From assembly GCA_049323655.1 (NCBI GenBank), contig JBMONO010000020.1, positions 1 to 64,000 of the forward strand: a DNA stretch of 64,000 nt. Direction: 5' to 3'. This DNA is from DB1 sp049323655. Lineage in GTDB: Bacteria > Desulfobacterota > Desulfobulbia > Desulfobulbales > SURF-16. The notes under the pieces were generated by a model. That model saw only the letters and a program-made list of their open reading frames with translations. It was not told the origin of the DNA and did no database searches. Made by a program: the position numbers and the translations under genes. Positions 52,677-63,364 of this stretch are shown here, piece by piece (within the stretch, counting starts at the first letter, position 1; each line of letters begins with the position of its first letter).

Positions 52677-53678
52677 TCAGCGGCCGATCATCCGGTAATA
52701 GGTTTGAAAGGCCTGGTCCGGCACGGCGCTGTGCCAGTGGCCGGTGATCAGGGCCACGGCCCAGAAGGTGAAGAAGAGGGCGAGGACAAGCAGGGGCAGG
52801 AGGAGCGGCGGCAGTTTTTTCCCCGGCGCGGCAACGAGATCCAGGCAATCCTTCTGCGGGCAGACGGCTACGCACTCCAGGCAGCCGATACATTCCGGGT
52901 TGCGGATTGCCACTTTCTCCGCCACCCGGATCGAGGCGGGGCAGGCCTTTTCGCACTTTTTGCAGTCGATGCAGGCGGCGGCCTCGCGTTTGACCGCCAG
53001 CGGCGAGAAGAGGGCGACAAGGCCGAGCAGGGCGCCGTAGGGGCAGAGATAGCGGCACCAGAAGTTGCGCCAGAAGAGGGAGACCAGCACCAGGGAGATC
53101 ATGATGACGGCGGCGAGTCCGGAGGGCTGGAGGAAAAAGAGGAGCATGCGGGCATCCGCCGACAGATTGTAGGGGGAGCGGGCAAAACGCTGGAGAGTGC
53201 TTATGTCCATCTTCCAGGCGATGGCGTAGAGAAAGAAAAGAAGCAGCAGGTATTTGAGGGAAAGGAGAAGAAGGTCAACCGTTCGCGGCGGCAGCCAGGG
53301 CCGGGTGCCGCTGCGGGAAAGCAGGCCGCGGAGCCAGCGGCCGAGATTGCCAACCAGCTCCGAGGCGCAGCCAACCGGACAGATCCAGCCGCAGAAACCC
53401 TTGCGGAGCAGCAGGGCCAGGGTCAAAGCGGCGAGCAAGATGGTCAGCCCGGCCGGATGGATCGGGTCGTAGATGCCGGTCATGACGAGCTGTTTAAGCC
53501 CCATCAGGGCGGCGATGGGCAGAAAGGCCTCCACCGAGGGAGGCCGCGGCGTGTACTCCGCGTTTGCCGTGGCCCAGAGAAAAAAGCGGTAAAAGCGATA
53601 GCCGGCAAAGAGGCAGAAGAGAAGAAAGGCGCACTGCACCAGGGTGCGCAGCCGGTGCAGGTGCGCCGCATTCATCAT
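52677..53678 (-). CDS. NapH/NosR-type polyferredoxin membrane protein
   Basis: A 333-residue inner-membrane protein with about five TM helices. It has two CxxxCP-type membrane motifs (GWICPVGC, RYLCPYGA) and two cytoplasmic 4Fe-4S motifs (CIDCKKCEKACP, CIGCLECVAVCP). The family passes electrons from the quinol pool or cytoplasmic donors to periplasmic reductases. It is adjacent to a secreted FG-GAP repeat protein (1 bp), so the two are co-transcribed. The terminal reductase is unknown. The 237-bp gap before it (52440-52676) shows no gene. Confidence 0.85.
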   Translation of the reverse strand: MMNAAHLHRLRTLVQCAFLLFCLFAGYRFYRFFLWATANAEYTPRPPSVEAFLPIAALMGLKQLVMTGIYDPIHPAGLTILLAALTLALLLRKGFCGWICPVGCASELVGNLGRWLRGLLSRSGTRPWLPPRTVDLLLLSLKYLLLLFFLYAIAWKMDISTLQRFARSPYNLSADARMLLFFLQPSGLAAVIMISLVLVSLFWRNFWCRYLCPYGALLGLVALFSPLAVKREAAACIDCKKCEKACPASIRVAEKVAIRNPECIGCLECVAVCPQKDCLDLVAAPGKKLPPLLLPLLVLALFFTFWAVALITGHWHSAVPDQAFQTYYRMIGR

Positions 53679-53679
53679 C

Positions 53680-55473
53680 TTACCGGCCCATGTACTGGTA
53701 GCCCTGGGGAACCTCTTCCATCTGCTGTTTCATCTTGGCGAGATCCAGGGGGTAGATCAGCATGGTGCTGTCCTTGGCGGAAAAGATGTCGCTCCAGCCG
53801 CTGTTGAGCACGGTACCGACAAAGAGGGTGGCGCGGTTGTCCTGCTCTTTGTCCATGGTGAACTGATAGGCGGCGATATAACCGTCGATCTTGCGGGTCC
53901 GCCACAGTTCGGTCAGGCCGATGCCGTTCCAGGTCAGGGCATGCATTTCGCCGCTCGGGTAGGTTTTCAGGTTTTTCAGAACCCGGGAGGCGGTGGAGAG
54001 GTTTTTGTTGATGATGATGTCCGGCACATTGTCTTGATTGATGTCCTCGACGACGATGCGGGTATGGATGTAACGACGATCCTTGGTGCGGGTTTCCTGA
54101 TAATCACGACTGGCCTGGGCCCGGGGATTTTCGCCGCCGACATAACGAAGGCTGCCGCCGAAGGTTTCGTCGCTTTTCCACAGCACCTTGCCGCCGCCCT
54201 GCATGACTACGAGCTTGTCGGACTCGTCGAGGGCGATGACCTCGCTTTTGCCGTCGCCGTCAAGATCGGCCAGGGAAAAATCATAGAGGATAACGGAATC
54301 GGGCACCGGTAGTTTTTCCTGCTGCTGGAGAATACTGTCCGCCACCCGGAGCTGGTAGATGCCGGGGGAAAAGGCCGCATCAACGGCGGGCCGCTGGCCG
54401 GCAAGCACCAACCCGGGACCGGGGACGGAAAGGGGACGCACATACCAGCGCTCGTTCTTGAAGAGATAGGAGAACTCCTTGCCCTGCCATTCCGCGCCCA
54501 TGGATTCCGGGGTGATCCAGTCGATGGCGGTGACATAAACCTCCGCCTTGCCGTTGTTGTCGAGATCGGCCAGGTCGAGGGAGATGATCCGGGCGCCGGT
54601 GCGGGAGGGAATTTCCCCAAAGGGCACCAGCCTGTTGTTGATGAGGTGATAGACCGTCACCTTATCGACCTCGGCGATGGCGACATCGAGCTGGCCGTCA
54701 CCGTCGATGTCGGCGACATCGAGGCCCTGCATGGAGAAGTTGAGGTTCTGGGTCTTGTTGAAGCCGAAGGGGCCGGTCATGGCGGAGGGGAACATGATCG
54801 GCGCCGGACCCATGCCGCCGCCGCGATTGGCCATGAACGGTCGATCCGGATGGGCGGTCATGTAGGCCGGGTTGTCACCTTGGGATTGGCCGCTGGGCAG
54901 GGCCGGGGCTTGGATGGCCTGCTCGCCGGTCACGGCCGGCGGCTGGGCCGGGGCCTGCTGGCTGAAGGCGGTTGCCGGCCGCTTTTTGCCGAAGGACTTT
55001 TCGGCAATGTCCCAGGAGAGGCTGTCCACCGCGGGGATAATGTCATCCTCGCCCGGTGCGGAGGCGTAAAAGGTTTCGACCTGACCCTGGCTGCTGACCG
55101 GATAGAGCTTGGCGTCCAGACTCAGGCTGTTGCCGATGGCGGTCAGGCTGGCGGCCAGGACGAAATCGGCCCCCACCGCCCGGCCGACGGCAATCGCCTG
55201 GTCGGGTCCGGCAAAGGGACCGGCGGCCGCTTCCTGGTCCACCTTTTGCTGGTCGACGATGTCGACCGCGGCATTAGTTGCCAGCCGGCTGGTCAGCATG
55301 CTGCGGATGCCGGTTTGCAGATAGGAAATGTCCCGGCCGGCGGAGGTGGTTTGCAGGGGCAGCAGGGCAATCGTTTTACGCGCAACGCTCTCTGCGGCCA
55401 GGCAGGTGCCGGAGAGGGAGAGCAGGGCAAGGAGGACGACGAGGAGGCGAAAACAAAGGGTTTTTCTGTTCAT
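53680..55473 (-). CDS. Secreted FG-GAP/VCBS repeat protein
   Basis: A 597-residue exported protein with signal peptide (ending CLAAES). An N-terminal domain of about 150 residues (KTIALLPLQTTSAGRDISYL...) resembles TolB/CsgG-like lipoprotein regions that define a multi-subunit periplasmic protein. It then has FG-GAP repeats with Ca-binding loops DIDGDGQLD, DLDNNGKAE, DLDGDGKSE and DINQDNVPD. Probably a beta-propeller for binding in the periplasm. The second ATG (55473) has the better spacing from AGGA. Confidence 0.72.
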   Translation of the reverse strand: MNRKTLCFRLLVVLLALLSLSGTCLAAESVARKTIALLPLQTTSAGRDISYLQTGIRSMLTSRLATNAAVDIVDQQKVDQEAAAGPFAGPDQAIAVGRAVGADFVLAASLTAIGNSLSLDAKLYPVSSQGQVETFYASAPGEDDIIPAVDSLSWDIAEKSFGKKRPATAFSQQAPAQPPAVTGEQAIQAPALPSGQSQGDNPAYMTAHPDRPFMANRGGGMGPAPIMFPSAMTGPFGFNKTQNLNFSMQGLDVADIDGDGQLDVAIAEVDKVTVYHLINNRLVPFGEIPSRTGARIISLDLADLDNNGKAEVYVTAIDWITPESMGAEWQGKEFSYLFKNERWYVRPLSVPGPGLVLAGQRPAVDAAFSPGIYQLRVADSILQQQEKLPVPDSVILYDFSLADLDGDGKSEVIALDESDKLVVMQGGGKVLWKSDETFGGSLRYVGGENPRAQASRDYQETRTKDRRYIHTRIVVEDINQDNVPDIIINKNLSTASRVLKNLKTYPSGEMHALTWNGIGLTELWRTRKIDGYIAAYQFTMDKEQDNRATLFVGTVLNSGWSDIFSAKDSTMLIYPLDLAKMKQQMEEVPQGYQYMGR

Positions 55474-55637
55474 GGCCATTATCCTGAAACCTGCCAGGAA
55501 AATCCTGGGTAAAAGGGGGAGTGCGTGATGAGCGGGCGTTGCCGGAATCGCCCGCTACCTTACTCCGAAGGGCAAAGGGTTCGCAAGAGTTTTTCCCGGT
55601 GCGGCCGGGAGAGGAAGGAGCGGAGGAGACGGCCGGC

Positions 55638-56504
55638 TCACGCCTTGCCGATATCCCGGTGGGAGACGAACAGCGTCACCTTCAGCCCGTCAAAAAGGGT
55701 CTTGAGTTTCTCGGTGACCGCCACGGAACGGTGCCTGCCGCCGGTACAGCCGATGGCGATGGTGAGCTGGGCCTTTCCTTCCCTGATATATTCGGAGACA
55801 AGAAAGGTGAGCAGAGGTTCCAGTAGGTCGAAAAAACGGGCGGCAACACCGTTGTCAAGGACATAGGTTGCTACCTGCTCTTCAAGGCCGGTGTGGGGTT
55901 TCAGCTCCGGGATCCAGTATGGGTTGGGGAGAAAACGGACATCCCAGAGCAGATCGGTTTCCGGCGGGGCGCCATGCTTGAAGCCGAAGGACATCAGATT
56001 GACGGCCAGGCGCGTGTCGGTTTCCCCGCCGTAACACTGGCGGAGCTGGCCGGCCAGCTGGGTTGGATTGAGGGAGGTGGTGTCGATGATCCGGCCGGCC
56101 AGTTGCTGCAGGGGGCGCAACCGTTCTTTTTCCAGGGAGATGGATTCCCTGATGGTCCGGCCGGCGGCCAGCGGATGCTGACGACGAAGCTGGCTGAAGC
56201 GGCGCAGCAGGGTTTCTTCCGCACAGTCGAGAAAGAGGATGTCGAGGGCGATGTCGGCGGGAAGCTGCTTTGCCACCGGGCCGAAGGAGGAAAGAAAAGC
56301 GGGATCCCGGCAATCCATGACCAGAGCCAGTTTCGTGTGGGGCAGCTTGCCGGCCATGGTCTGTTCCAACAGCGCCTGCAAGAGAAAGACGGGCAGATTG
56401 TCGATGGTGTAAAAACCCATGTCCTCCATGGCATGGGAGGCGGTGCTCTTGCCGGCGCCGGCCAGGCCGGTGATGATGACGACCTGCAGATCAGCGGAAT
56501 TCAC
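55638..56504 (-). CDS. rapZ: RNase adapter RapZ
   Basis: A 288-residue RapZ with Walker A ITGLAGAGKST, a nucleotide-binding MDCRD region and the C-terminal GCTGGRHRSVAVTE. In E. coli it guides RNase E to GlmZ and senses glucosamine-6-phosphate. The GTG at 56504, overlapping ptsN, gives the normal length; an upstream ATG is possible. Position next to ptsN and rpoN is standard. Confidence 0.9.
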   Translation of the reverse strand: MNSADLQVVIITGLAGAGKSTASHAMEDMGFYTIDNLPVFLLQALLEQTMAGKLPHTKLALVMDCRDPAFLSSFGPVAKQLPADIALDILFLDCAEETLLRRFSQLRRQHPLAAGRTIRESISLEKERLRPLQQLAGRIIDTTSLNPTQLAGQLRQCYGGETDTRLAVNLMSFGFKHGAPPETDLLWDVRFLPNPYWIPELKPHTGLEEQVATYVLDNGVAARFFDLLEPLLTFLVSEYIREGKAQLTIAIGCTGGRHRSVAVTEKLKTLFDGLKVTLFVSHRDIGKA

Positions 56505-56949
56505 GGGCGGATGCGAAAATCGCGGCGAGTTCTTCCCTGGACTCGGCATTCTGCAGCTGGGAGCGGACATGGGAGCTTTTTAAAAATCGCGCCAGTGTTG
56601 CCAGGGTTTTCAGATAGGGACCGGCCGATTCAGCCGGGGCCAGCAAAACGAAAAACAGGTGCACGGGTTTGCTGTCCGTTGCCGCAAAGGGGACCCCATG
56701 CGGGCTGCGGGCAAAGAAGATTTCAATGCGGTCAAGCTGGGCAATTTTCCCGTGCGGGATCGCCACCCCGTCGCCGATGGCGGTGGTGCCGATCTGTTCC
56801 CTTTCAAAGAGCACGGCAAAAATCTCCTCGGCGCTGCCGCAGGAGGGGCAGGTAGACGAGGCGAGGGCCGCGAGGGTCTGCAGGGCATCCTTTTTTCCGG
56901 CAGCCCGCAGGTCTGGAATGATGCGTTCTATCGTCAGGGATTGAAACAC
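56491..56949 (-). CDS. ptsN: Nitrogen-PTS EIIA protein PtsN
   Basis: A 152-residue EIIANtr with the phosphorylated histidine in GVAIPHGKIAQLD. It follows rpoN by 13 bp and has a role in nitrogen and potassium balance in other bacteria. No hpf gene lies between rpoN and ptsN, unlike E. coli. Confidence 0.9.
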   Translation of the reverse strand: MFQSLTIERIIPDLRAAGKKDALQTLAALASSTCPSCGSAEEIFAVLFEREQIGTTAIGDGVAIPHGKIAQLDRIEIFFARSPHGVPFAATDSKPVHLFFVLLAPAESAGPYLKTLATLARFLKSSHVRSQLQNAESREELAAIFASAREFR

Positions 56950-56962
56950 AGGGAATCCGTTT

Positions 56963-58438
56963 TTAGTTCATTTTTGGACGTTTACGGAATTTCGAGGAGA
57001 GGATGCCGAGCTGTTCCCGGTACTTGGCCACGGTGCGCCGGGCCAACTGGATGCCTTCCTTCTGGAAGATATCTGAGATGTCCTTGTCGCTCAAGGGGTG
57101 ATCCGGCTTTTCCGCGGCGATGATCTGGCGGATGCGTTCCCGGATACTTTCCGAGGAGAGGGCGTCGCCGCCGTCCTTACGCTCGATGGAGGAGGTGAAA
57201 AAGTATTTCAGTTCGAAGATACCCTGCGGGGTATGAACATATTTGTTGGTGGTGACCCGGCTGATGGTGGATTCGTGCATCTCGATGTCTTCCGCCACGT
57301 CACGCAGCACCAGAGGTTTGAGATAGGCAACGCCTTTTTCGAAAAAGTCGTACTGGAATTTCAGAATGCTTTCCACGACTTTGTAAATGGTGCGCTGACG
57401 CTGCTGAATGCTTTTAATCAGCCAGGCAGCGGATTTCAACTTTTCCTGGATATAATCCTTGGTCGGGTCCTGCACCCCTTTTTTCTGTTTGAGAATTTCC
57501 TTGTAGTAGCTGCTGATCTTGAGGCGGGGCAGGCCTTCGTCGTTTAAAATGATGACATACTCGTCATCGATTTTCTGGATAAAGACATCGGGCAGGATGT
57601 AGTGGGGTTCCTCGTCTGAATAGACCCGGCCCGGATGCGGATCAAGGCCGACGATGATCTTGACCGCATTGATCACGTCCTGGATGGAATGCTTGGTTGC
57701 CTTGCTGATCGCGCTGTAGTTTTTTGTTTCAAGAAAGTGCAGGTGATCGCGGACGATCCTGGCTGGCAGGGAGTCGTCCAGATTGAGTCTTTTGAGCTGC
57801 AGAAGCAGGGATTCCTTGACGTCGCGGGCGCCGACGCCGGAAGGGTCCATCTCCTGGATCATGGCGACCATTTTCTGCGCCATGGCCAGGTCGCAGCCCG
57901 TCCCCTCGACGATCTCCTCGTTGCTGACCTTGAGAAAGCCGTCCCGGTCGAGGTTGCCGAGAACAAACATGCCGACTTCTTTTTCCTCGTCGCTGATGTC
58001 GGAAAGATTGAGCTGCCAGCTCAGATGGCTGTGGAGATCGGGCTTCTGGGTGAGGATGTCGAAACGGGAAGGCTGTTCCTCGCCGGGGCTTTCCCGGGGC
58101 GAATAGGCGCCGGCGCTCTCGTATTCGTTAAAGTAATCGGACCAGTCGATTTCACCGAGGGTTGAGGGGTTTTCGGTTAAGTTGACCTCCGGGGTCTTTT
58201 CGATGAGAATTTCGGCGCCAGCCTCTGTTTGCGCCTCCATTTCCTGGGCAGGTTCATTGTCCGGGGTACTGCCGGGGATATCCTCTTCCAGAAGGGGATT
58301 CTGTTCGATTTCCTGCAGGATGGTGTCCGCCAGTTCCAGCCGGGAGAGCTGAAGCAGTTTGATCGCCTGCTGCAGCTGGGGGGTCATCACCAGCTGCTGG
58401 GCCAGCTTGAGATGCTGTTTGAGTTCAAGAAAGGACAT
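56963..58438 (-). CDS. rpoN: RNA polymerase sigma-54 factor RpoN
   Basis: A 491-residue sigma-54. The N-terminal activator-interaction region is rich in Leu/Gln (LKLAQQLVMTPQLQQAIKLL), followed by an acidic region II, and ends with the RpoN box ARRTVAKYREQLGI that reads the -24 element. It recognises the nifH, nifE and glnK promoters listed here. Confidence 0.97.
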   Translation of the reverse strand: MSFLELKQHLKLAQQLVMTPQLQQAIKLLQLSRLELADTILQEIEQNPLLEEDIPGSTPDNEPAQEMEAQTEAGAEILIEKTPEVNLTENPSTLGEIDWSDYFNEYESAGAYSPRESPGEEQPSRFDILTQKPDLHSHLSWQLNLSDISDEEKEVGMFVLGNLDRDGFLKVSNEEIVEGTGCDLAMAQKMVAMIQEMDPSGVGARDVKESLLLQLKRLNLDDSLPARIVRDHLHFLETKNYSAISKATKHSIQDVINAVKIIVGLDPHPGRVYSDEEPHYILPDVFIQKIDDEYVIILNDEGLPRLKISSYYKEILKQKKGVQDPTKDYIQEKLKSAAWLIKSIQQRQRTIYKVVESILKFQYDFFEKGVAYLKPLVLRDVAEDIEMHESTISRVTTNKYVHTPQGIFELKYFFTSSIERKDGGDALSSESIRERIRQIIAAEKPDHPLSDKDISDIFQKEGIQLARRTVAKYREQLGILSSKFRKRPKMN

Positions 58439-58536
58439 GGGCTGACACTGTTTTCGAGGTTTGTTTGCGCGGCCGGGTGGACGCCTGTTTTTTCATTTCG
58501 TATTGCATATGGAGAAGAAAGCTTTCTTCTTTTTTA

Positions 58537-59258
<722 letters not shown>

Positions 59259-59259
<1 letters not shown>

Positions 59260-59837
59260 TATTTTTTTTCTTCGTCCGGATAAAAAAAGGCCTTCACCCG
59301 GCCGCCGCCCTTTTTGTCCGGTTCGATGACCGTTGTTTCCGTGGCAAGATCGAGTTCGACCTTCTCGCCGGTGACCAGGTTGTTGTCCTGCCAAACCTTG
59401 GCATTGCCGGTGAGCAGCACCTTGCGCTGCTCAGAAAAGAATTCCATCCGGTCGCCGGTGGCCACCAGGCTGCCCTGGACGATTTTGACATTGCCTTCGG
59501 CAACGAGCTTTCTGATCTGCGGCGAGCCGCTCGTCGCCGTCCCTGTGCCGGCACGGCTGTCGTGGTGGACGGTCATTTCGTCGGCAAAGATGGTAAGGCG
59601 GCCCTGTTTGGCCTCGACGTCGCCGGTGAAGACCACCGCGTTGTCCTTCTGGCGGGAGACCATGAGATCCGCCTCGACATGGATCGGATCCTTGGAGATG
59701 AGCGGTTCGGCGCCGTCGGCGTCTGCCGACAGCAGGCAGATGGCGGCAATGAGACAGGGAAGAAGTCTCGCCGCGGCCTTGGTGAAACGGCGCGTCCCGG
59801 ATGAGTGGTGCTGGGAGGTGCTGATGCGTGTCGTCAT
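59259..59837 (-). CDS. lptA: LPS transport periplasmic protein LptA
   Basis: A 192-residue exported protein. The OstA/LptA fold is seen in ISKDPIHVEADLMVSRQKDN, AKQGRLTIFADEM, GRMEFFSEQ-like and VWQDNNLVTGEKVELDL. It bridges LPS across the periplasm. The start at 59837 gives a signal peptide (LLPCLIAAICLLSADADG), but there is no strong ribosome site and the frame is open upstream. lptC is not in view. Confidence 0.85.
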
Positions 59838-60051
59838 GGCTGCGAATAATAATGGTTGAACGGCGGAATGTAAAGCAGGGAAAATTCGTCGGATCATGAA
59901 AAGTCGCCAATGGGATGCGGTCGGGAAAGCGGCGTACGGAAATTGGCTGGCTGCCGTTGTTTTTCTTTGCGTCCCGACAATCTTTGCGGTAAACAAATCC
60001 TTTTGACCTCCGGCCGGATCGGACCGGATCACTGAACCTTCAGCAGGATGC

Positions 60052-60954
60052 ATGCAGCTTATGGAAAAGGGAATAGAAAAAGCGGATATTCTCATCGAAG
60101 CACTGCCCTATATCAAGAATTTCTACGGCAAGACCATTGTCATCAAATACGGCGGCCATGCCATGGTGGACGAGGAGTTGAAGAAAAACTTCGCCCTTGA
60201 CATCATTCTCATGAAGTACATCGGCATCAACCCGGTGGTGGTGCATGGCGGCGGCCCGCAGATCAACATGTTCCTCAAAAAGATGAACATCCAGTCGAGC
60301 TATGTGCAGGGCATGCGGGTCACCGACGGCGAGACCATGGATGTGGTGGAGATGGTGCTGGTCGGCAAGGTCAACAAGGAAATCGTCGGGCTGATTAATT
60401 TTCACGGCGGCAAGGCCATCGGCCTTTCCGGCCGCGACGGCGACCTGATCAAGGCGAAAAAGATGCAGGTGATGAAGAGTCTGGCGGAAAACGCACCGCC
60501 GGAACTGATCGACCTCGGCCGGGTCGGCGCCGTCACCCAGGTCAACCCGGAGGTCCTCATCGCCCTTGACCGGGAGGACTTCATCCCGGTCATTGCCCCG
60601 GTCGGGGTGGGCGAGGATGGTTGTTCCTACAATATCAATGCCGATCTGGTGGCCGGGGCGGTGGCCTCCCATCTCAAGGCGGAAAAACTCATCCTGCTCA
60701 CCGATGTCGAAGGGGTGCTCGATGAGGATGGCAAACTGGTGCCGACGATGACGAGCGGCGAGGCGGACCAGATGATCGCCTCCGGCGTGGCGGCGGGCGG
60801 CATGATCCCCAAGATCAAGTGCTGCCAGGATGCCCTGGCCAGCGGCGTCGGCAAGGCCCATATCATCGACGGCCGGCTCAAGCACGCCATTCTCCTGGAG
60901 ATGTTCACTCGGGAGGGAATCGGCACCGAAATTGTCGGAGGTGACGGGCCATGA
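60052..60954 (+). CDS. argB: Acetylglutamate kinase ArgB
   Basis: A 300-residue acetylglutamate kinase, second step of arginine synthesis. The amino-acid kinase signatures IKYGGHAM, VVVHGGGPQIN and GLSGRDGDLIKA and the C-terminal GGMIPKI are clear. An N-terminal helix (MEKGIEKADILIEALPYIKN) marks the arginine-inhibited hexameric type. AGGA precedes the start. First gene of argB-D-F-G, divergent from lptA. Confidence 0.96.
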   Translation: MQLMEKGIEKADILIEALPYIKNFYGKTIVIKYGGHAMVDEELKKNFALDIILMKYIGINPVVVHGGGPQINMFLKKMNIQSSYVQGMRVTDGETMDVVEMVLVGKVNKEIVGLINFHGGKAIGLSGRDGDLIKAKKMQVMKSLAENAPPELIDLGRVGAVTQVNPEVLIALDREDFIPVIAPVGVGEDGCSYNINADLVAGAVASHLKAEKLILLTDVEGVLDEDGKLVPTMTSGEADQMIASGVAAGGMIPKIKCCQDALASGVGKAHIIDGRLKHAILLEMFTREGIGTEIVGGDGP

Positions 60955-62138
60955 CCGATATCATGAAAAAGAGCGATGCGTTGTTCATGAATACTTACGG
61001 CCGATTCCCCGCCGTCATGGTCGAGGGCCGCGGTTGCGTGCTCACGGATGAAGACGGCAAAGAGTACCTTGATTTTCTTGCCGGCATCGCCGTCTGCGGC
61101 CTCGGCCACTGCCATCCCGAGGTAACGAAGGCTATCATTGCCCAGGCCGGCAAACTGGTGCACGTCTCCAATCTCTATTACACCGTGCCGCAGACCGAGC
61201 TGGCTGAGCTGCTGGTCAACCACAGCTTCGCCGACCGGGTCTTTCTCGCCAACAGCGGCGCCGAGGTCAACGAGGCGGCCATCAAGCTGGCGAGGAAACA
61301 TGGCGGGCCGGACCGTTATGAGATCATCTCCCTGCAGGGGTCCTTTCATGGGCGGACCCTGGCGACGGTGGCGGCCACCGGCCAGGAGAAGTTCCACAAG
61401 GGTTTTGAGCCGCTGCCCGCGGGCTTTGTTCATGCCCCCTTCGGTGATCTCGCCGCCCTGGAGAAGATGATTTCCGCCAGGACCTGCGCCATCCTCTGTG
61501 AACCGCTGCAAGGCGAGGGCGGGGTGCGGCCCCTGGAAAAAGCATACCTGCAGGGCATCCGCGACCTCTGCGACCGCCACAACCTGGTGTTGATCTTCGA
61601 TGAGGTGCAGGTCGGCATGGGCCGCACCGGCACCCTCTTTGCCTATGAACAGTTCGGGGTCGAGCCGGACATCATGACCCTGGCCAAGGCCCTCGGCAAC
61701 GGACTGCCCATCGGCGCCATGCTGGCCCGCGAGCAGGTGGCGGCGGCCTTTGTCCCCGGCGATCATGCCTCCACCTTTGGCGGCAATCCGGTATCCTGCG
61801 CCGCCGCAGTAACGGTGCTCACCATTATGCTGGCCGACGGTTTCCTTGCCGGGGTCCGCCGCAAGGGGGCCTATCTCCACGATCGCCTGGAGGAGCTGGC
61901 GCGGGAATTCCCCGAGCTGGCCCGGGGCGCGCGCGGGCTTGGCCTGATCCAGGGTCTGGTATTGACGGAACAAGGCGCGGAGCGGGGGCCGGAGATCGTT
62001 AAACAGCTTTTTGCCAAAGGGGTGCTGGCTAATTTTGCCGGTGGGGTGGCCCTGCGGTTTGCTCCGCCGCTCATTGTCGACGAAGGCCAGGTGGATAAGA
62101 TGATAAGCCGGCTGCGGGAAGTTCTGGCAGGCCGGTGA
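60951..62138 (+). CDS. argD: Acetylornithine aminotransferase ArgD
   Basis: A 395-residue class III PLP transaminase. The PLP lysine lies in MTLAKALGNGLPIGAM, with FLANSGAEVNEAAIKLARK and FDEVQVGMGRTG. Overlaps argB by 4 bp (ATGA). Confidence 0.96.
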   Translation: MTDIMKKSDALFMNTYGRFPAVMVEGRGCVLTDEDGKEYLDFLAGIAVCGLGHCHPEVTKAIIAQAGKLVHVSNLYYTVPQTELAELLVNHSFADRVFLANSGAEVNEAAIKLARKHGGPDRYEIISLQGSFHGRTLATVAATGQEKFHKGFEPLPAGFVHAPFGDLAALEKMISARTCAILCEPLQGEGGVRPLEKAYLQGIRDLCDRHNLVLIFDEVQVGMGRTGTLFAYEQFGVEPDIMTLAKALGNGLPIGAMLAREQVAAAFVPGDHASTFGGNPVSCAAAVTVLTIMLADGFLAGVRRKGAYLHDRLEELAREFPELARGARGLGLIQGLVLTEQGAERGPEIVKQLFAKGVLANFAGGVALRFAPPLIVDEGQVDKMISRLREVLAGR

Positions 62139-62207
62139 GGGCGGAAAAAAAACTTCCCAAAGAGCCCTTTTTTTTGTATGGATTATGGTTTAGTTCAGTG
62201 CGGAACC

Positions 62208-62317
62208 GTCCGGGTGAAGCCGGACGCCATTCATCCGGATACCAGACGAGCCGTTGAGCCCACAGAGCCGGTAGAGCCCCGCGAGCGGCTTCCTGCACCG
62301 CCTGTGGGCTCTCTGGT
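62208..62317 (+). other. Structured leader between argD and argF
   Basis: GTCCGG/CCGGAC (62208-62225) forms a small hairpin. GAGCCCACAG (62256-62265) pairs perfectly with CTGTGGGCTC (62302-62311), extended outward by ACCAGA/TCTGGT (62241-62246/62312-62317) across a bulge. This may be an argF leader or an intercistronic RNA. No U run follows and no known riboswitch is recognised. The 291-bp gap has no gene. Confidence 0.45.
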
Positions 62318-62429
62318 TCAGAATAACCGGCATGGTCGAGGGGTGACCGGCCGCAACGAATGATGACGACCTGCAGCCCGAAAAGGGTAACTACACGAAA
62401 CGGGTTGTCAGGGAAAAGAGCGTACATTC

Positions 62430-63353
62430 ATGGCAAAACATCTACTGAGCTTGGGTGATTTCGACAGGGAGCAGTTGTTCTCCTATATCCGGCGTGCCTT
62501 GCAGCTGAAGGAGGAATCCCGCCGCGGCGTCCGGCACAACGGGCTTGCCGGTCGGGTGATCGGCATGATCTTCGAGAAACCCTCGACCCGCACCCGGGTA
62601 TCCTTTGAGTCCGCCATGTACGGAATGGGCGGTCAGGTCATTTACCTTTCCGGCCGTGACACCCAACTGGCCCGCAACGAGCCGCTGAAAGACATGGCCC
62701 GGGTGATGTCCCGCTATGTGGACGCCATCGTCGTCCGTACCTTCGGCCAAGAGGTGGTGGAGGAATTGGGCCGCTACGCCTCGGTGCCGGTCATCAATGC
62801 ACTGACAGATCTCTTTCACCCCTGCCAGGTTTTGAGCGACATCATGACCGTCGAGGAGCTCCGGGGCGACATCACCACATTGAAGATCGCCTGGGTCGGC
62901 GACGGCAACAATATGGCCAACAGCTGGATCCAGGCCGCCGGCCGCATGGGGTTCGCGCTGACCCTGGCCTGCCCGGAGGGCTATGACCCGGATCCGGCGA
63001 TCCTTGCCGCTGCCAAGCGGGAGGCGGAAAAGCCGATCACCGTGGTGCGCGACCCCTTCGCGGCGGTGCAGGGAGCCGACATCATCAACTGCGATGTCTG
63101 GGCGAGCATGGGCCAGGAAGACGAACAGGCGGAGCGGCTGCAGGTCTTTCAACCCTATCAGGTCAATGCGAGCCTGGTGGCCGCGGCCGGGGCGAACGCC
63201 ACGGTGCTGCACTGTCTGCCCGCCCACCGCGGCGAGGAGATCACCGACGAGGTGCTGGAGGGGCCGCAGTGCTGCGCCTTTGATCAGGCGGAGAACAAGA
63301 TGCACATCCACAAGGCGATTCTGGAAAAACACATCCTGGCGGCAGGGCAATAA
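62430..63353 (+). CDS. argF: Ornithine carbamoyltransferase ArgF
   Basis: A 307-residue OTCase with the carbamoyl-phosphate site FEKPSTRTRVSFESAMYGM, the HPCQVLSD motif and the ornithine-site HCLPAHRGEE. Makes citrulline. It follows the structured 291-bp gap. Confidence 0.96.
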   Translation: MAKHLLSLGDFDREQLFSYIRRALQLKEESRRGVRHNGLAGRVIGMIFEKPSTRTRVSFESAMYGMGGQVIYLSGRDTQLARNEPLKDMARVMSRYVDAIVVRTFGQEVVEELGRYASVPVINALTDLFHPCQVLSDIMTVEELRGDITTLKIAWVGDGNNMANSWIQAAGRMGFALTLACPEGYDPDPAILAAAKREAEKPITVVRDPFAAVQGADIINCDVWASMGQEDEQAERLQVFQPYQVNASLVAAAGANATVLHCLPAHRGEEITDEVLEGPQCCAFDQAENKMHIHKAILEKHILAAGQ

Positions 63354-63364
63354 AGGAGCTTTTC

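Noticed and set aside
62185..62230. GGTTTAGTTCAGT resembles a tRNA D-arm
   Set aside because: No acceptor stem, anticodon or T-arm could be folded around it.
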